Counted from the first letter of the stretch, positions 21,623-33,058 are shown. The stretch is DNA of 64,000 nt from Chionoecetes opilio (GCA_016584305.1 JACEEZ010005826.1:135424-199423); one strand, 5' to 3'. Notes: generated by a model from the sequence alone, not told the origin. Numbers and translations: made by a program.

Positions 21623-21757
21623 AGTGTCCGGAGCACCGATACAGAGGATTGCACTGTTTGGAATGGTGCCCGGACTGCCTCAACGGTGGGATGTGTGACG
21701 CAAAGGATGGCGAGTGTGTGTGTCCCCCCGGGGTGACGGGACGCCGCTGCCAGACAG
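21623..21757 (+). CDS. Tie/TEK-like receptor gene, exon D: EGF-like module 1
   Basis: Acceptor gtgtttcctcccag, donor ACAG|gtgagc, 135 bp, phase 1 at both ends, so it encodes one complete module. It reads ECPEHRYRGLHCLEWCPDC then LNGGMCDAKDGECVCPPG and VTGRRCQT. Eight cysteines with the NGG-C and C-x-C-PPG-x-G-x-x-C pattern are typical of laminin-type or long EGF modules. The extra WCPDC pair and the GECVCPPG block closely resemble the first EGF module of vertebrate Tie1/TEK ectodomains. EGF modules bind ligands or stiffen the extracellular stalk. It is separated from exon C by about 7 kb of transposons. Confidence 0.92.
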
Positions 21758-21795
21758 GTGAGCCTTGGGGGAGTAGGAGTGAAGAGTGTGGGGAT

Positions 21796-21868
21796 GGTGA
21801 AGGGGTGACAGCAGGCAGGGAGGAGGGGTGAAGGGGTGATGGCAGGCAGGGAGGAGGGGTGAAGGGTG
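21796..21868 (+). repeat. 31-bp tandem repeat, about 2.3 copies
   Basis: ggtgaaggggtgacagcagg followed by cagggaggagg is repeated once almost exactly (acag to atgg) and then partly. It begins 38 bp after the exon D donor. Confidence 0.85.
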
Positions 21869-21904
21869 TGCCACAATATAGAGATGCAATGGTGGTCATG
21901 GCTT

Positions 21905-22110
21905 CAGTCAAAACTAATGTTATTGTCCAAGCTCGCTTCGCTCGCTTGGACACCTATTTCAGCCGAAATCAGGTGTCATATAGGCTTGTAAAATGTTTCC
22001 TCTTCTTCTTCTTCTTGTGACTACTTTTGTGGGGAGCGGGTATACAGGCGCAAAGGAAGAAATTTGGCGCAGAAAATTATATTTTGTCTCTTAACTCATT
22101 GTCCAAGCGA
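21905..22110. repeat. Palindromic gtccaagc repeats
   Basis: tgtccaagctcgcttcgctc at 21921 is itself a short hairpin (gcgaagcgagc type), and gtccaagcgagcgaagcaag recurs near 22099. The pair may be the ends of a small element, but no target duplication is clear. Confidence 0.4.
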
Positions 22111-22252
22111 GCGAAGCAAGCTTTTACCATTTATGCTAAAATTCGTAATATATTGTGCCTGGAGACATTAGTGCAGTGGCGAAATTAATGCATTAGTGCT
22201 ATGAAAATAAAATGTGTTCGTAATCCTCACAACAACAGTGTCTGAGGCTCCG

Positions 22253-23655
22253 TCGCCGCTCACCGATACCACCACCACCAACACCACCACCACCACGACA
22301 CCACCAAGACCACCACCATCACCACACCACCACCACCACCACCACCACACCAGCACCACACCACACCTCTACCACCTCTACCACCTCTACCACCACACCA
22401 CCACCACACCACACCACCACCACACCACCACCACCACCACCACCACACCACCACCACCTCTACCACCACCTCTACCACTACCACACCACCACCACCACAC
22501 CACCACTACCACCACACCACCACACTACCACCACCACCACCACCTCTACCACCACCACACACCCCCACCGTACCACCACCCCCACCACCCATCACCACCA
22601 CCACCACACACACACCACCACAACCTCACCACCACACCACCACCACCACACCACACCACCACCACACCACCACCACCACACCACACCACACCACACCACA
22701 CACCACCACCACCACACCACCACCACCACCACACCACCACACCACACCACACCACACCACACCACACAACCACCACCACCACCACACCACACCACACCAC
22801 ACCACACCACACACCACCACCACCACCACCACCACCACACCACTACTACCCACCACCCCACCACCACCACCACCACACCACCGCCACCACACCACTACCA
22901 CCACACCACTACCACCACCACCACCACCACACCCTACCACCACCACACCCACCACCACCACCCTACCACCAACCTCTACCACCACCACCTCTACCACCAC
23001 ACTCACCACCACCACACCACACCACCCACCACCACACCACCACCACCACCACCACCACCACCACCCACCACCACACCACCACCACCACCACCACCCACCA
23101 CCCCCACCACCCCCACCACCACCACCCCCCCCCCCACCCACCACCACCACCACACCACCACCACCACACCACACCACCACCACCAACCACACCCACCACC
23201 ACCACCACACCACCACCACCACACACCACCACCACCCACCACCACCACCACCACCACCACCACCACCACCACCACACCATCACCATCACGACCACCACCA
23301 CCACCATTACCACCATTACCACCACCAACACTACCACCACCACCACCACAACCACAACCACACCACCACCACCACCACCACCACACACCACCACCACCAC
23401 CACCACCACCACCACACACCACACCACCACCACCACCACCACCACCAGCACACCACCACCACGACCATCACCACAACCACCACCATCACCACCACCACCA
23501 CCACCACCATCATCACCACCACCATCACCACCTTCACCACCTTCACCACCTTCACCACCACCACCACCACCACCACCACCACCATCACCACCTTCACCAC
23601 AACCACCACCATCACCACAACAACCACCACCACCACCACCGCCATCACCACACTA
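22253..23655 (+). repeat. (CCA/CAC)n microsatellite array, 1.4 kb
   Basis: Nearly every triplet is a CAC/ACC/CCA rotation, with local CCT, CAT and CTA interruptions and dinucleotide (CA) slips. Long open frames through it (poly-His/Thr/Pro on +, poly-Val/Trp/Gly on -) are composition artefacts. It lies in the intron between EGF modules 1 and 2. Confidence 0.97.
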
Positions 23656-23898
23656 ATTTTTTAAAACTTTTTTTTAAACTTTTTTCAAGAACAATTTAGC
23701 ACTTTTCTTTTCTTTGTAAAAAGTAAAGAAAATCAAAGAAGGGAATGGTGAAGGTTAGGTTGGGTTAGGTCAGGTTGTAATATAAATATTTTAAGGTGAG
23801 ATTTAAAAAGTTGAAGCCTGTGCGAGTTTGGACACGTTCCACATCTTTAGTGTGAACGTCTATTTCCTACTTTCTCTCTCTCCTTCTCTTTCTGATAG

Positions 23899-24033
23899 TC
23901 TGCCCTGAAGCCCGCATTGGACGTAACTGCACCGTGAATGTAGGATCGTACCATCGTAGACATGTGATGTGTGTGGGCGCCCCCCTAGGCTGCACCTGTG
24001 CCCCGGGATACCACGGAGAGCAATGCGACATAG
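23899..24033 (+). CDS. Tie/TEK-like receptor gene, exon E: EGF-like module 2
   Basis: Acceptor tctctttctgatag, donor ATAG|gtaagt, 135 bp, phase 1 at both ends. It reads VCPEARIGRNCTVNVGSYHR then HVMCVGAPLGCTCAPGYHGE and QCDI. Six cysteines are present, with the LGCTCAPGYHGEQC ending typical of an EGF module. The long central loop without the usual NGG resembles the atypical second EGF module of Tie1/TEK. The donor is the origin of a 31-bp minisatellite (24024-25232), in which the exon's last 10 bases are part of the first unit. Confidence 0.92.
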
Positions 24034-25232
24034 GTAAGTACTGTTCTGCCAAACTGTGACACAAGTAAGTATTGTCCTGCCAAACTGTGACACAAGTATG
24101 TATTGTCCTGCCAAACTGTGACACAAGTAAGTATTGTCCTGCCAAACTGTGACACAAGTAAGTATTGTCCTGCCAAACTGTGACACAAGTAAGTATTGTC
24201 CTGCCAAACTGTGACACAAGTAAGTATTGTCCTGCCAAACTGTGACACAAGTACACATTGTCCTGCCAAACTGTGACACAAGTATGTATTGTCCTGCCAA
24301 ACTGTGACACAAGTAAGCATTGTCCTGCCAAACTGTGACACAAGTACACATTGTCCTGCCAAACTGTGACACAAGTATGTATTGTCCTGCCAAACTGTGA
24401 CACAAGTATGTATTGTCCTGCCAAACTGTGACACAAGTACACATTGTCCTGCCAAACTGTGACACAAGTAAGTATTGTCCTGCCAAACTGTGACACAAGT
24501 ACACATTGTCCTGCCAAACTGTGACACAAGTATGTATTGTCCTGCCAAACTGTGACACAAGTACGTATTGTCCTGCCAAACTGTGACACAAGTACACATT
24601 GTCCTGCCAAACTGTGACACAAGTAAGTATTGTCCTGCCAAACTGTGACACAAGTACACATTGTCCTGCCAAACTGTGACACAAGTACACATTGTCCTGC
24701 CAAACTGTGACACAAGTATGTATTGTCCTGCCAAACTGTGACACAAGTACACATTGTCCTGCCAAACTGTGGCACAAGTAAGTATTGTCCTGCCAAACTG
24801 TGACACAAGTACACATTGTCCTGCCAAACTGTGGCACAAGTAAGTATTGTCCTGCCAAACTGTGACACAAGTACACATTGTCCTGCCAAACTGTGACACA
24901 AGTATGTATTGTCCTGCCAAACTGTGACACAAGTATGTATTGTCCTGCCAAACTGTGACACAAGTACACATTGTCCTGCCAAACTGTGGCACAAGTAAGT
25001 ATTGTCCTGCCAAACTGTGACATAAGTATGTATTGTCCTGCCAAACTGTGACACAAGTACACATTGTCCTGCCAAACTGTGACACAAGTAAGTATTGTCC
25101 TGCCAAACTGTGACACAAGTACACATTGTCCTGCCAAACTGTGACACAAGTAAGTATTGTCCTGCCAAACTGTGACACAAGTACGTATTGTCCTGCCAAA
25201 CTGTGACACAAGTACACATTGTCCTGCCAAAC
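24024..25232 (+). repeat. 31-bp minisatellite seeded by a splice donor, about 39 copies
   Basis: The first unit overlaps the exon E end: tgcgacataggtaagtactg and ttctgccaaac. It aligns base for base with the array unit tgtgacacaagtaagtattg plus tcctgccaaac, 31 bp further on. Units continue at 31-bp spacing from 24055 to 25202. The position of the original donor carries GTAAGT in 12 later units, GTATGT in 9, GTACAC in 14, GTACGT in 2 and GTAAGC in 1. The core of the unit is nearly invariant. Confidence 0.95.
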
Positions 25233-26265
25233 TCTTCTTCAAACAAAGATGGACAGGTATGAAATGTCTGCTCATTCCCTTCCAGCAAAGATAGTTCTAT
25301 CATTTTGCAACAGTAATTTACCACAAAGCTTGAGGACCCGAGGCTTCAGAACTGAGGCTTCACAGCCACATGTGGAAGGTGACGTGCGGCAAGCAGGGTA
25401 TTGGGCAATTTTTTTTTTTTTTTCAGTGTAAAAGTAGTTGTGAGAAGAACATCACTTTTTAATTTTTTTTCTATTTAACGAAATTAGAAATGTAATTAAC
25501 GCTTTTTTAAGATGTAATGCCATTAAGTATTCATGGGCCATCTGGTAGGAAAGCACACCCTCGTCACTACACAAGTAGGCCACTGTCCCTGCCCAATGTC
25601 CATGTGTCACTCCGGGGTAAGGTAATACAAGTGCTCATCATGGGATCACTTGCTCATCACATCATCACTTACGTACCTACTTGTTTTTATCCCAGGATGA
25701 GATACAGGCTTCCAATGTTGATAACTTCATAATAACACCATAGAAACAAACTTTAAGTGAAGAATGTTCAGTTAGGCACATCCCACTAAGAGAAATAGTA
25801 ATTAGATACATTTAACGTATGTTGCCTTGACAGGACTAGTACTAATACCAGGCATTGTTCAGGCAGAGATGGTGAGGGAGACAGAGAGAGAGGCCTGTCA
25901 TGAATGTCATTGTTCAAGGCTGAACTCTTTTATTGTGTTTGTTTGTGAATCATTATTATGTACAGGCAGCATTTCTGATTCACTGTACCCAGCCATCAAG
26001 ATGTTCACACTTGATTCACCATAGCAAAGAAAAAAAAAGTTTTCTTCTGTTTTTGTTAACCCTCTCGTGCACAAAAAGCTCTATTAGTTTTCATTTAATA
26101 TCTTTTGACAATTCGCGTCAATAGTTACGTGGTCGATGAGTACGTTTTGACGCTAATTGCTTCATATGCAGGAGAGGGTTGATATCCAAATTACCCTGCA
26201 TTGTGACTGGTTCCATCCTTCACTCCATTATTTCCTTCCTGCTGATGATCTTTTTTGTGATGCAG
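25233..26265 (+). other. Intron remainder before EGF module 3
   Basis: No gene is recognised. It contains a T run near 25410-25422, AT-rich sequence and the small TTAA-flanked repeat at 26056-26182. Short open frames have no motif and run against the intron setting. Confidence 0.5.
26056..26182. mobile_element. Short piggyBac-like MITE relative
   Basis: It begins ttaaccctctcgtgcac and ends gcaggagagggttga, an imperfect inverted repeat in a TTAA / TTGA context. It resembles the longer TTAACCCC...GGGGTTAA repeats at 47232-47451 and 55424-55633. Confidence 0.5.
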
Positions 26266-26415
26266 GGTGCTCTGGAGGCAAGTGGGGCGCCAACTGTGCT
26301 CAGACCTGTCCAGAATGTTGCAACTCCCAGAATGAGTACTGTTCCAAACGGGCCTGTACCCCATGGGGGGGGCAGTGTCAAGGAAAAAGAACACCAATGA
26401 GGATGTGTGGGGAAG
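26266..26415 (+). CDS. Tie/TEK-like receptor gene, exon F: EGF-like module 3
   Basis: Acceptor cttttttgtgatgcag, donor GAAG|gtgagt, 150 bp, phase 1 at both ends. It reads GCSGGKWGANCAQTCPECCN then SQNEYCSKRACTPWGGQCQG and TPMRMCGE. Nine cysteines start with a G-x-W-G-x-x-C-x-x-x-C opening that is characteristic of Tie/TEK and related EGF modules. The usual hydrophobic PGYxG loop before the final cysteine is replaced by a basic stretch, so the end of the module is atypical. Confidence 0.9.
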
Positions 26416-26548
26416 GTGAGTGAGGCCAAAAACAAGGTCACTTTATCTTGACTCATCTCCAGTCAGTCCCTTTTAATGAAAAAAAAAAAAAAACATTTAA
26501 ATAAAAAGTTTGTTTTTGCACATCAATGACGTCCATGTAGCTAACTTA

Positions 26549-26755
26549 CACGCCTGCTGCCTCTTACCAGCCACTTCACCCTGACACACCTGCTGCCACT
26601 TCACCCTGACACACCTGCTGCCACTTCACCCTGACACACCTGCTGCCACTTCACCCTCACACACCTGCTGCCACTTGACCCTGACACACCTGCTGCCATT
26701 TCACCCTGACACACCTGCTGCCACTTCACCCTCACACACCTGCTGCCACTTACCA
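26549..26755 (+). repeat. 27-bp minisatellite, about 7 copies
   Basis: The unit cacctgctgccacttcaccc plus tgacaca repeats with single-base variants (ctcacaca, cttgacc). It lies in the intron before exon G. Confidence 0.9.
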
Positions 26756-26955
26756 GGCATCATCAGCATCAGCAGCAGCACCTCTTGATCCAGTGTGTAG
26801 GTGAAGGACACCCTTTATTGAGAGGCCTGACACACATTGCCACCCACGCCGCTCTTCCCTCCAGCAGCATCAAGCGTGTGTTTCCCTCCTGCAGACAGTC
26901 CACACACTCACCGGCATCCTCAGTACACGGGCTCACACACGTCCTCTCGTTGCAG

Positions 26956-27107
26956 GAGAGCTTGGGTTGCCGCGCCTCCGTCAGATGCCAAACGTGACCT
27001 CCACATCTGATAGCGCTACTGTGTCATTCAAAGAGTGGCGAAAAGAATACGATGATGGGGAATTGCCTACCAACAGCGGTCCCCTCTCCTACATGGTAAA
27101 GTACTGG
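26956..27107 (+). CDS. Tie/TEK-like receptor gene, exon G: first half of FN3 domain 1
   Basis: Acceptor cctctcgttgcag, donor TGG|gtaagt, 152 bp. It enters in phase 1 and leaves in phase 0, the usual split of an FN3 domain over two exons. It reads GELGLPRLRQMPNVTSTSDS then ATVSFKEWRKEYDDGELP and GPLSYMVKYW. The P-x-V-x-S/T-x-x-S-A-T-V-S-F strands and the closing L-x-Y-x-V-x-Y-W are the A-B-C strands of fibronectin type III. The next exon supplies the remaining strands. Confidence 0.9.
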
Positions 27108-27209
27108 GTAAGTGCGGGCCACACCACACGTCCTGAGTGTTTGGGCAACGCTTGTCAAAATTAGGCAAGTATGTAGTATAGATGCAGTTCATGAGTAATT
27201 GTTACATCA

Positions 27210-27650
27210 CAAAGGACTGGCTAAGGGCACAACAAAAGGTGGTAACACAAAGCCCGCTTAGTTGCCAGTCCCTGTAAAGAAGACGGTAAGAGAATAAAAA
27301 AATAAAAAAAGAGGGGTGGGCCAATTTAGCTCGGGAGGTGTCTTGTTACTCTTCTCTTGAAAATATTTAAGTCGTAGGAAGGTGGAAAAATAGAAACAGG
27401 AAGAGAGTTCCAGAGTTTACCAGTGAAAGGGATGAATGAGTAAAGATACTGATTAACTCTTGCATTAGGAAGATGGACAGAATAGGGATGAGAATGAGTA
27501 GAAAGTCTTGTGCAGCGAGGCTGCGGGAGGGGGGGAGGCATGCAGTTAGCAAGTTCAGAAGAGCAGTGAGCATGAAAATAACGGTAGAAGATAGCAAGAG
27601 AAGCAACATTGCGGCGGTGATTTAAAGATTGAAGACAGTCGGTCAGAGGA
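27210..27650 (-). mobile_element. LINE C 3' fragment
   Basis: The minus-strand frame reads [40 protein letters not shown] and FKRRVTRHLPS, followed by the 3'UTR words tgccagtccctgtaaagaag (+ strand). It is the same family as 17239-17756 and 34310-35440. Confidence 0.88.
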
Positions 27651-27879
27651 GGGGAGTGTTGTGAGGGAGGGATGGTGCCTCCTCTTCTATTTTCCTTTCC
27701 TTGTCCTCTTTGATCGCCCTGAAGGGACATGGATCACTACAATATTTCACTCATAATATTTCAGTATTTTCGTATTCGTAGGAACTTGAAGTGCTCGTAG
27801 TCGTATTCGAATACACAACTCTTGTATTCACTTCATGCCTGGTAGGTGGGGCTCATTACCCATGGTAGGCAATCCACCA

Positions 27880-28057
27880 AGGCCCTCAGCTGAAAACTGG
27901 GGTGGCCTGTCAGGAAGAGCATCCGGGGCGCAAAACTCGTGCTGCAAATTTTAATGATGAACACCGAGAATAGAATTGGAAGCGTATCATCGACCGTCTA
28001 ACCTCATAAGACATGGGAAAATCTGATGTTAAACAGAAAGACGATGGTGATGATTAG
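27880..28057 (+). mobile_element. Second copy of the repeat at 21311-21570
   Basis: Shares cagctgaaaactggggtg, gcgtatcatcgaccgtctaa and the gatg-rich tail (agacgatggtgatgattag) with 21390-21570. Confidence 0.8.
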
Positions 28058-28195
28058 TAAGATGAACAGAATAGAGGTGAGAATGAGTAGAAAGTCTTGT
28101 GCAGCGAGTCCATGGGAGGGGGTTGGCATACAGTTAGTAAGTTCAGAAGAGCAATGAGCAAGAGAAGCAACATTGCAGCGGTGATTGCGAGGCAA
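28058..28195 (-). mobile_element. Short LINE C 3' fragment
   Basis: Matches part of 27455-27625 (agtagaaagtcttgtgcagc, gcaagagaagcaacattg), with internal deletions. It directly abuts the tail of the preceding repeat. Confidence 0.8.
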
Positions 28196-28476
28196 AAAAA
28201 ATTGGCTCCACCCTGTTTAGGAGAGCTGTATGAGTGGATCCCTCCCAAACATATTATATAGCGTCTCATGTGTTTTTCTATGCAAGTATGCACGTACCTG
28301 GAAATGAGGTTAATACCATGAAAAAACAACAACATGAAACACTGAGGAGAAACTACTGCCTTAAGAGCAAGAGTTATGAATGGCAGCATTGTTGAGATAT
28401 AAGTGACCTGTATCAGAATAGATCCAGTGACAACAGTGGGAGGGATGTGAACTGAGAAGCTCATGTATCCTTACAG

Positions 28477-28669
28477 CCAGACGAGGACGTAGGAAAAGCA
28501 CAGAACAAATCATCGCAGACCCGCACCACCTCCCTGGATGGCTTGTCCCCGGCCACGACCTACCACTTGCAGGTGTTGGTGAGGGTGGGGGTGGGCGGAG
28601 ACACCTGCGACGCTGAAACCACAGGGCGAGGGAGAGTGCATACCGTCACCTTCAACACCACTTGTCCAG
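28477..28669 (+). CDS. Tie/TEK-like receptor gene, exon H: second half of FN3 domain 1
   Basis: Acceptor catgtatccttacag, donor CCAG|gtaaga, 193 bp, entering in phase 0 and leaving in phase 1. It reads PDEDVGKAQNKSSQTRTTSL then DGLSPATTYHLQVLVRVG and HTVTFNTTCP. The L-D-G-L-S-P-A-T-T-Y-H-L-Q-V-L-V-R-V block is the diagnostic E-F strand motif of FN3. NKS and NTT are candidate N-glycosylation sites, as expected for an extracellular segment. Confidence 0.93.
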
Positions 28670-28911
28670 GTAAGAGCTGGTGTAGCCTATGTGAGAGAGA
28701 GAGAGAGAGAGAGTGAGAGAGAGAGTATTAGGTTTGCCATGACCACCATTGCAAGTTTCATGCATTATTATAATAAGGCATAACCTTCAATCTCCCCCTT
28801 CCATCACTTCCTCGCCTTTCCCTTCACCTCTATTCCCCCCTTTCCCTCACACCTGTCTGGCAGTGGTACGACTGTTACATCCCATCACCTCAGGAGGAAA
28901 CAACCACCACC

Positions 28912-28912
28912 T

Positions 28913-28992
<80 letters not shown>

Positions 28993-29042
28993 GCTGCTGC
29001 TATCACTACTGCTATCACCACCACCACTACTACTACTACTAT

Positions 29043-29089
<47 letters not shown>

Positions 29090-29091
29090 TC

Positions 29092-29154
<63 letters not shown>

Positions 29155-29214
29155 GCTATCACCACCACCACCACTACTACTACTACTACTATTACTACTT
29201 CTACTGCTATCACC

Positions 29215-29312
<98 letters not shown>

Positions 29313-29335
29313 CACTACCACTACTACTACTACTA

Positions 29336-29372
<37 letters not shown>

Positions 29373-29473
29373 CACTACTACTACTACTACCACCAATACT
29401 AATACTACTCCTCTTATTACTACTACTACTACTACTACCACTATACTACTACTACTACTACTACTAACTACTA

Positions 29474-29559
<86 letters not shown>

Positions 29560-29654
29560 ATACTAATACTACTCCTCTTATTACTACTACTACTACTACT
29601 ACTACTCTTATTACTACTACTACTACTACTACTACTAATACTACTACTACTACC

Positions 29655-29692
<38 letters not shown>

Positions 29693-29730
29693 CCTCTTAT
29701 TACTACTACTACTCCTCTTATTACTACTAC

Positions 29731-29761
<31 letters not shown>
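28912..29761 (+). repeat. (ACT)n microsatellite running into an assembly gap
   Basis: About 850 bp of TAC/ACT triplets with CAC, GCT, ATT and ATA interruptions. The array stops at the N run, so its true length is unknown. Open frames through it (poly-Tyr, poly-Val) are artefacts. Confidence 0.97.
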
Positions 29762-29786
29762 NNNNNNNNNNNNNNNNNNNNNNNNN
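29762..29786. other. Assembly gap (25 N)
   Basis: Twenty-five N characters. The (ACT)n array ends on its left. On its right, base accuracy drops and the inverted duplication begins within 1 kb. Confidence 0.99.
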
Positions 29787-30599
29787 TAAATTGGTTACAT
29801 GTACATGACCCTTGTGGCACACACATATTATAATTTTCAAGATTTCTGATAGTGCTTTTATCCCCCTTCGTAAAACCGTTGTATGTTCTGTATGCAAGAA
29901 ACTGTCAAACCCAACAAGTTGTCATATTCATCTTCAGATAGCTACTCATTATGATAATGATTAACCTATCAAAAGACCTTGACATTCACTAAGATCAATC
30001 GTGAATTTCCTCATTATCATGTTATCGCGTATAGTCAATTAAGAGTTTTGTAGAGCCGTTCGGTATGATAATGCGAGCTCTGAACCATATATTGGGTATT
30101 ACTCACAAGATGTTTTCTCTTCTAGATGTTAGTAAGCTGATTTGCTATAACCTTCCGCTAGTAGTTTATTGACAAGAATGGGTAAACAGAGATCTACGTA
30201 CCGATGAATTGGTTGTTTGCTCGCCGACACTTTAAATTTGGGCCAACATGGCTTTCCTTCCACTTTCTAGAAAGTTCCAGTCACTTGGATGTATTTAGTA
30301 TGCATGTTTATTAAGCAGATTACCACCAAATGGAGAGAGTCTTTTCAAAAACCGTAATTGGATCCATCACAAACCACAAAAAAAGTGATTGCTGTTTTCA
30401 TAGACTGTCTTATTATTCGAAATTGGTGTCATTGTCAATGGTATTACTGGTCTAAATAATTACTTGGCAGGTTGTGATATCCATGGTAATTTTGTTGCAA
30501 GCACTTACGGGTGAATCTTTTGTACATATTTTGCTTGTGAATTTTTATGAATGTTATTCTTTTCACCCACGTTGGCAAAAAATTTATTAAAAGAGGAGA
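29787..30599. other. Unassigned AT-rich sequence right of the gap
   Basis: No gene or known repeat is recognised. It lies outside the inverted duplication: it has no counterpart beyond 40690. Confidence 0.4.
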
Positions 30600-30990
30600 G
30601 ACGAAGAAGAGCGTATAGCGAGCGAGAGATGACAAGAGATGACGAGAGATACTGAGAGAGAGAGGCTGCCATAGTCGCGTAGCGAGTAGCGATCGAGATC
30701 CGAGATGCGATGCTAGTAGCTAGATCTGACTCTGATGCAGTCCTCATCTTAGCTAGTCATGCGAGAGCGAGCGAGATCGCGAGCTCGTCGGAGCGAGAAG
30801 AGCGATCGAGAGCTGAGACAGCTATCGTGCGCGCGATCTGCAGAGCGCGAGCGAGACAGGAGCGAGATCTATAGCTAGCTTCTGCTCTAGCGTAGAGTCG
30901 CGCTCTCGCTATGCGATGCTCGCTCGAAGACTCGAGCGCAGAGCTAGAGCGGAGAGAGCATAAGAGCGAGAGAAGAGAGACATTACCTAA
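30600..30990. repeat. Scrambled GA/CT-rich tract
   Basis: Dense gagcgagagcg, tagctagatc and agagatgacgag words without a fixed period. It occupies the place that corresponds, in the other arm, to the clean (CT)n tract at 40505-40690. Confidence 0.6.
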
Positions 30991-31883
30991 CAACTACGCT
31001 TTCATCAACACTGAGTAATCCGTGCAAATATTGTATAGCCTCCTGATACAGAGTGGAAATGTGAATGCAAAAACTAAAGCCGTAAGTATCTTCAATCACA
31101 ACTTTTTAGCCTGGGGATGCTGTGAAATGCTTCTCTGGGTTGCACAAGGAATGGTCATCAGGCGGTTTCATGTGAGACTGTTTAAAGACAGTTATCTTCA
31201 GTAAAGTATGGTAGCTTCAGAAGAGTGGCTTTCCTCCGATATACAAGACCACCCTATTACTCTGTCCTCTCAGGTTCATGGCTTACTCCACATGTCTCTG
31301 TGTATTGCCTTAGAGAATAGCTCATTCATATATCTAAAGGATAACAACCATTCAGTTTTGTATAAATGCCCGCAACAAATGTGTAGTAAAATAAACTTAC
31401 AACAGATAAAATAAACAGTTTGACTAAAAAGAGGTTTGGTGGACTGGTCATATAAGCCTTTGGGTGCAGCGCGAACGCTGACGTCCAGAAAAGGTTTAAG
31501 AACTAGCCTGTCACCTACTAAAAAAAGGTGTGGCACGTGCGTGGCGTCTTGCCTGTGGCTGAGACTAGTATTATACATTAGTCCTGCTAAGGAGGCCCAT
31601 CTATGACTCTGCAGACTAGGCCATATTTAAGTACAACGATATATTTATCTTATTATGTTTTACTACACATGGCAATAACATCAAAATGAAATCTTATTTA
31701 TACCACTTCCACATGTATCCCGCAAAGTGGCAATATTAGAACTGCATTTGTGAGATTATAAGTGCTCATTAACGAAGTAACACCAAGGATGTTGAAAATA
31801 CTGAAATCACCAGTGAGAATCAAGCAAACACAAAGCATACAAGATAACACACTGGTACCAATGAGAAGCTGTGCGTCCCTTAC

Positions 31884-32121
31884 CCACGGAGATGTGTTCT
31901 CTTGATGATGCTGCATGCAGTACAGAAACCACTCTGTTTGAATTGCAAGTTTGACACAGAGTGACAGTGGTGCAGTGTTTGATCCTCCAAATCGTATAAT
32001 CGTTCTTTTGACGTCAACTGTTGGTTGTAATTTAAGAGTCTTGCCCTCTTTTTCCACCGGTTGTCTGGTAGATACTTTATACAATAAACCAAAAGCCACA
32101 CTTCATCCAGGTATGCATTGA
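31884..32121 (-). pseudogene. Reversed copy of an FN3 second-half exon (left arm)
   Basis: On the minus strand an acceptor (ttctcatccccacag) leads into an open frame: NAYLDEVWLLVYCIKYLPDN, RWKKRARLLNYNQQLTSKER, LYDLEDQTLHHCHSVSNLQF, then a donor-like GTGG|gtaagg. The V-x-L-L-V-Y-x-I-K-Y-L-P strand and L-x-D-L-x-x-x-x-x-x-x-x-S-V block resemble the C to F strands of FN3. The same exon, with more indels, is on the + strand at about 39490-39705 in the right arm, where it would follow exon I. It is in the wrong orientation for the receptor gene here. Confidence 0.65.
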
Positions 32122-33058
32122 CTGTGGGGATGAGAAAACCAATAAGAAACATAAGAAATTAAGGCCGCATCCAAGAGGACCGTGAGACCTACACTGGTAT
32201 TTCTTGTACTATAGCACTACTACATCACCTTTCACCCCCATCCATGAATTTCTTCCACTCCTTAAAAGCCTCTCCTTTAGGCCCTGCACTGAATAATACG
32301 ATCCCGTTTCCAAATTCCAAAATGAGCTTGATTAGATAGGCAACTTGCGACAACTGGGTGCTAGCGACCAATAATTTGATGTTTATTTTAACCACATAAG
32401 GCAATTCTTAAGTGCTCCTTATGTTTGAAATCAGGTTTTCACTATAAAACCTGTTGTGATCATACTATCAATGTACCATAACATGCACATTGGCTAGAAG
32501 AAATAGTATTCACAGACACTGTGCAAACAAATCAATGTGTGTTTTTCCATATCAGAATCATTCTACTGTGACTAGTCCTTCTTACACCCTTCATAATAGT
32601 CATATCTGTAAGTCACGATATCTACTGTGACTGTCTTCTACAAACCCTTAAATAATGTCAATAATCTGTAATGTCCACGATATCTACTGTGACTGTCTAT
32701 TACTTTACACCCTTTAATAATGTAATATCTGTAATGTCCGATATCTACTTGTAGACTGTGTCTTCTTACACCCTTCATCATGTCATATCTGTATGTCAAC
32801 GATGTCTACTGTGACCTGTCTTCATTAACACCCTTAATAATGTCATATCTGTAATGTACACGATGTCTACTGATATCACACACCTGCTGACTCTCAACAT
32901 ACTAAACAAGCAGTTTTAAGCTATCTGACATCATATCCACACTGTGCTGACCATCTCACAACATAACTTAAGACAGTTAAACCATGCATGACTCATCCTC
33001 CACAGACTTTCCACATTTCCACCTAGAGTACTCACAAACTGCCACTACCGTGACATAC

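Noticed and set aside
22214..23656. 480-codon poly-His/Thr/Pro frame and the poly-Val/Trp frames on the other strand
   Set aside because: Pure triplet microsatellite composition, located in an intron between two phase-matched exons.
24024..25232. CRISPR array (31-bp repeat)
   Set aside because: Units are contiguous with no spacers, and the setting is a eukaryotic intron. The 35-bp arrays were rejected for the same reason.
23860..25324. Three minus-strand frames of 410-485 codons (repeats such as VSQFGRTI)
   Set aside because: Read-through of the 31-bp minisatellite on the strand opposite to the receptor gene; there is no independent coding signal.
28749..29441. Poly-Tyr and poly-Val frames
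   Set aside because: Translation of the (ACT)n array.
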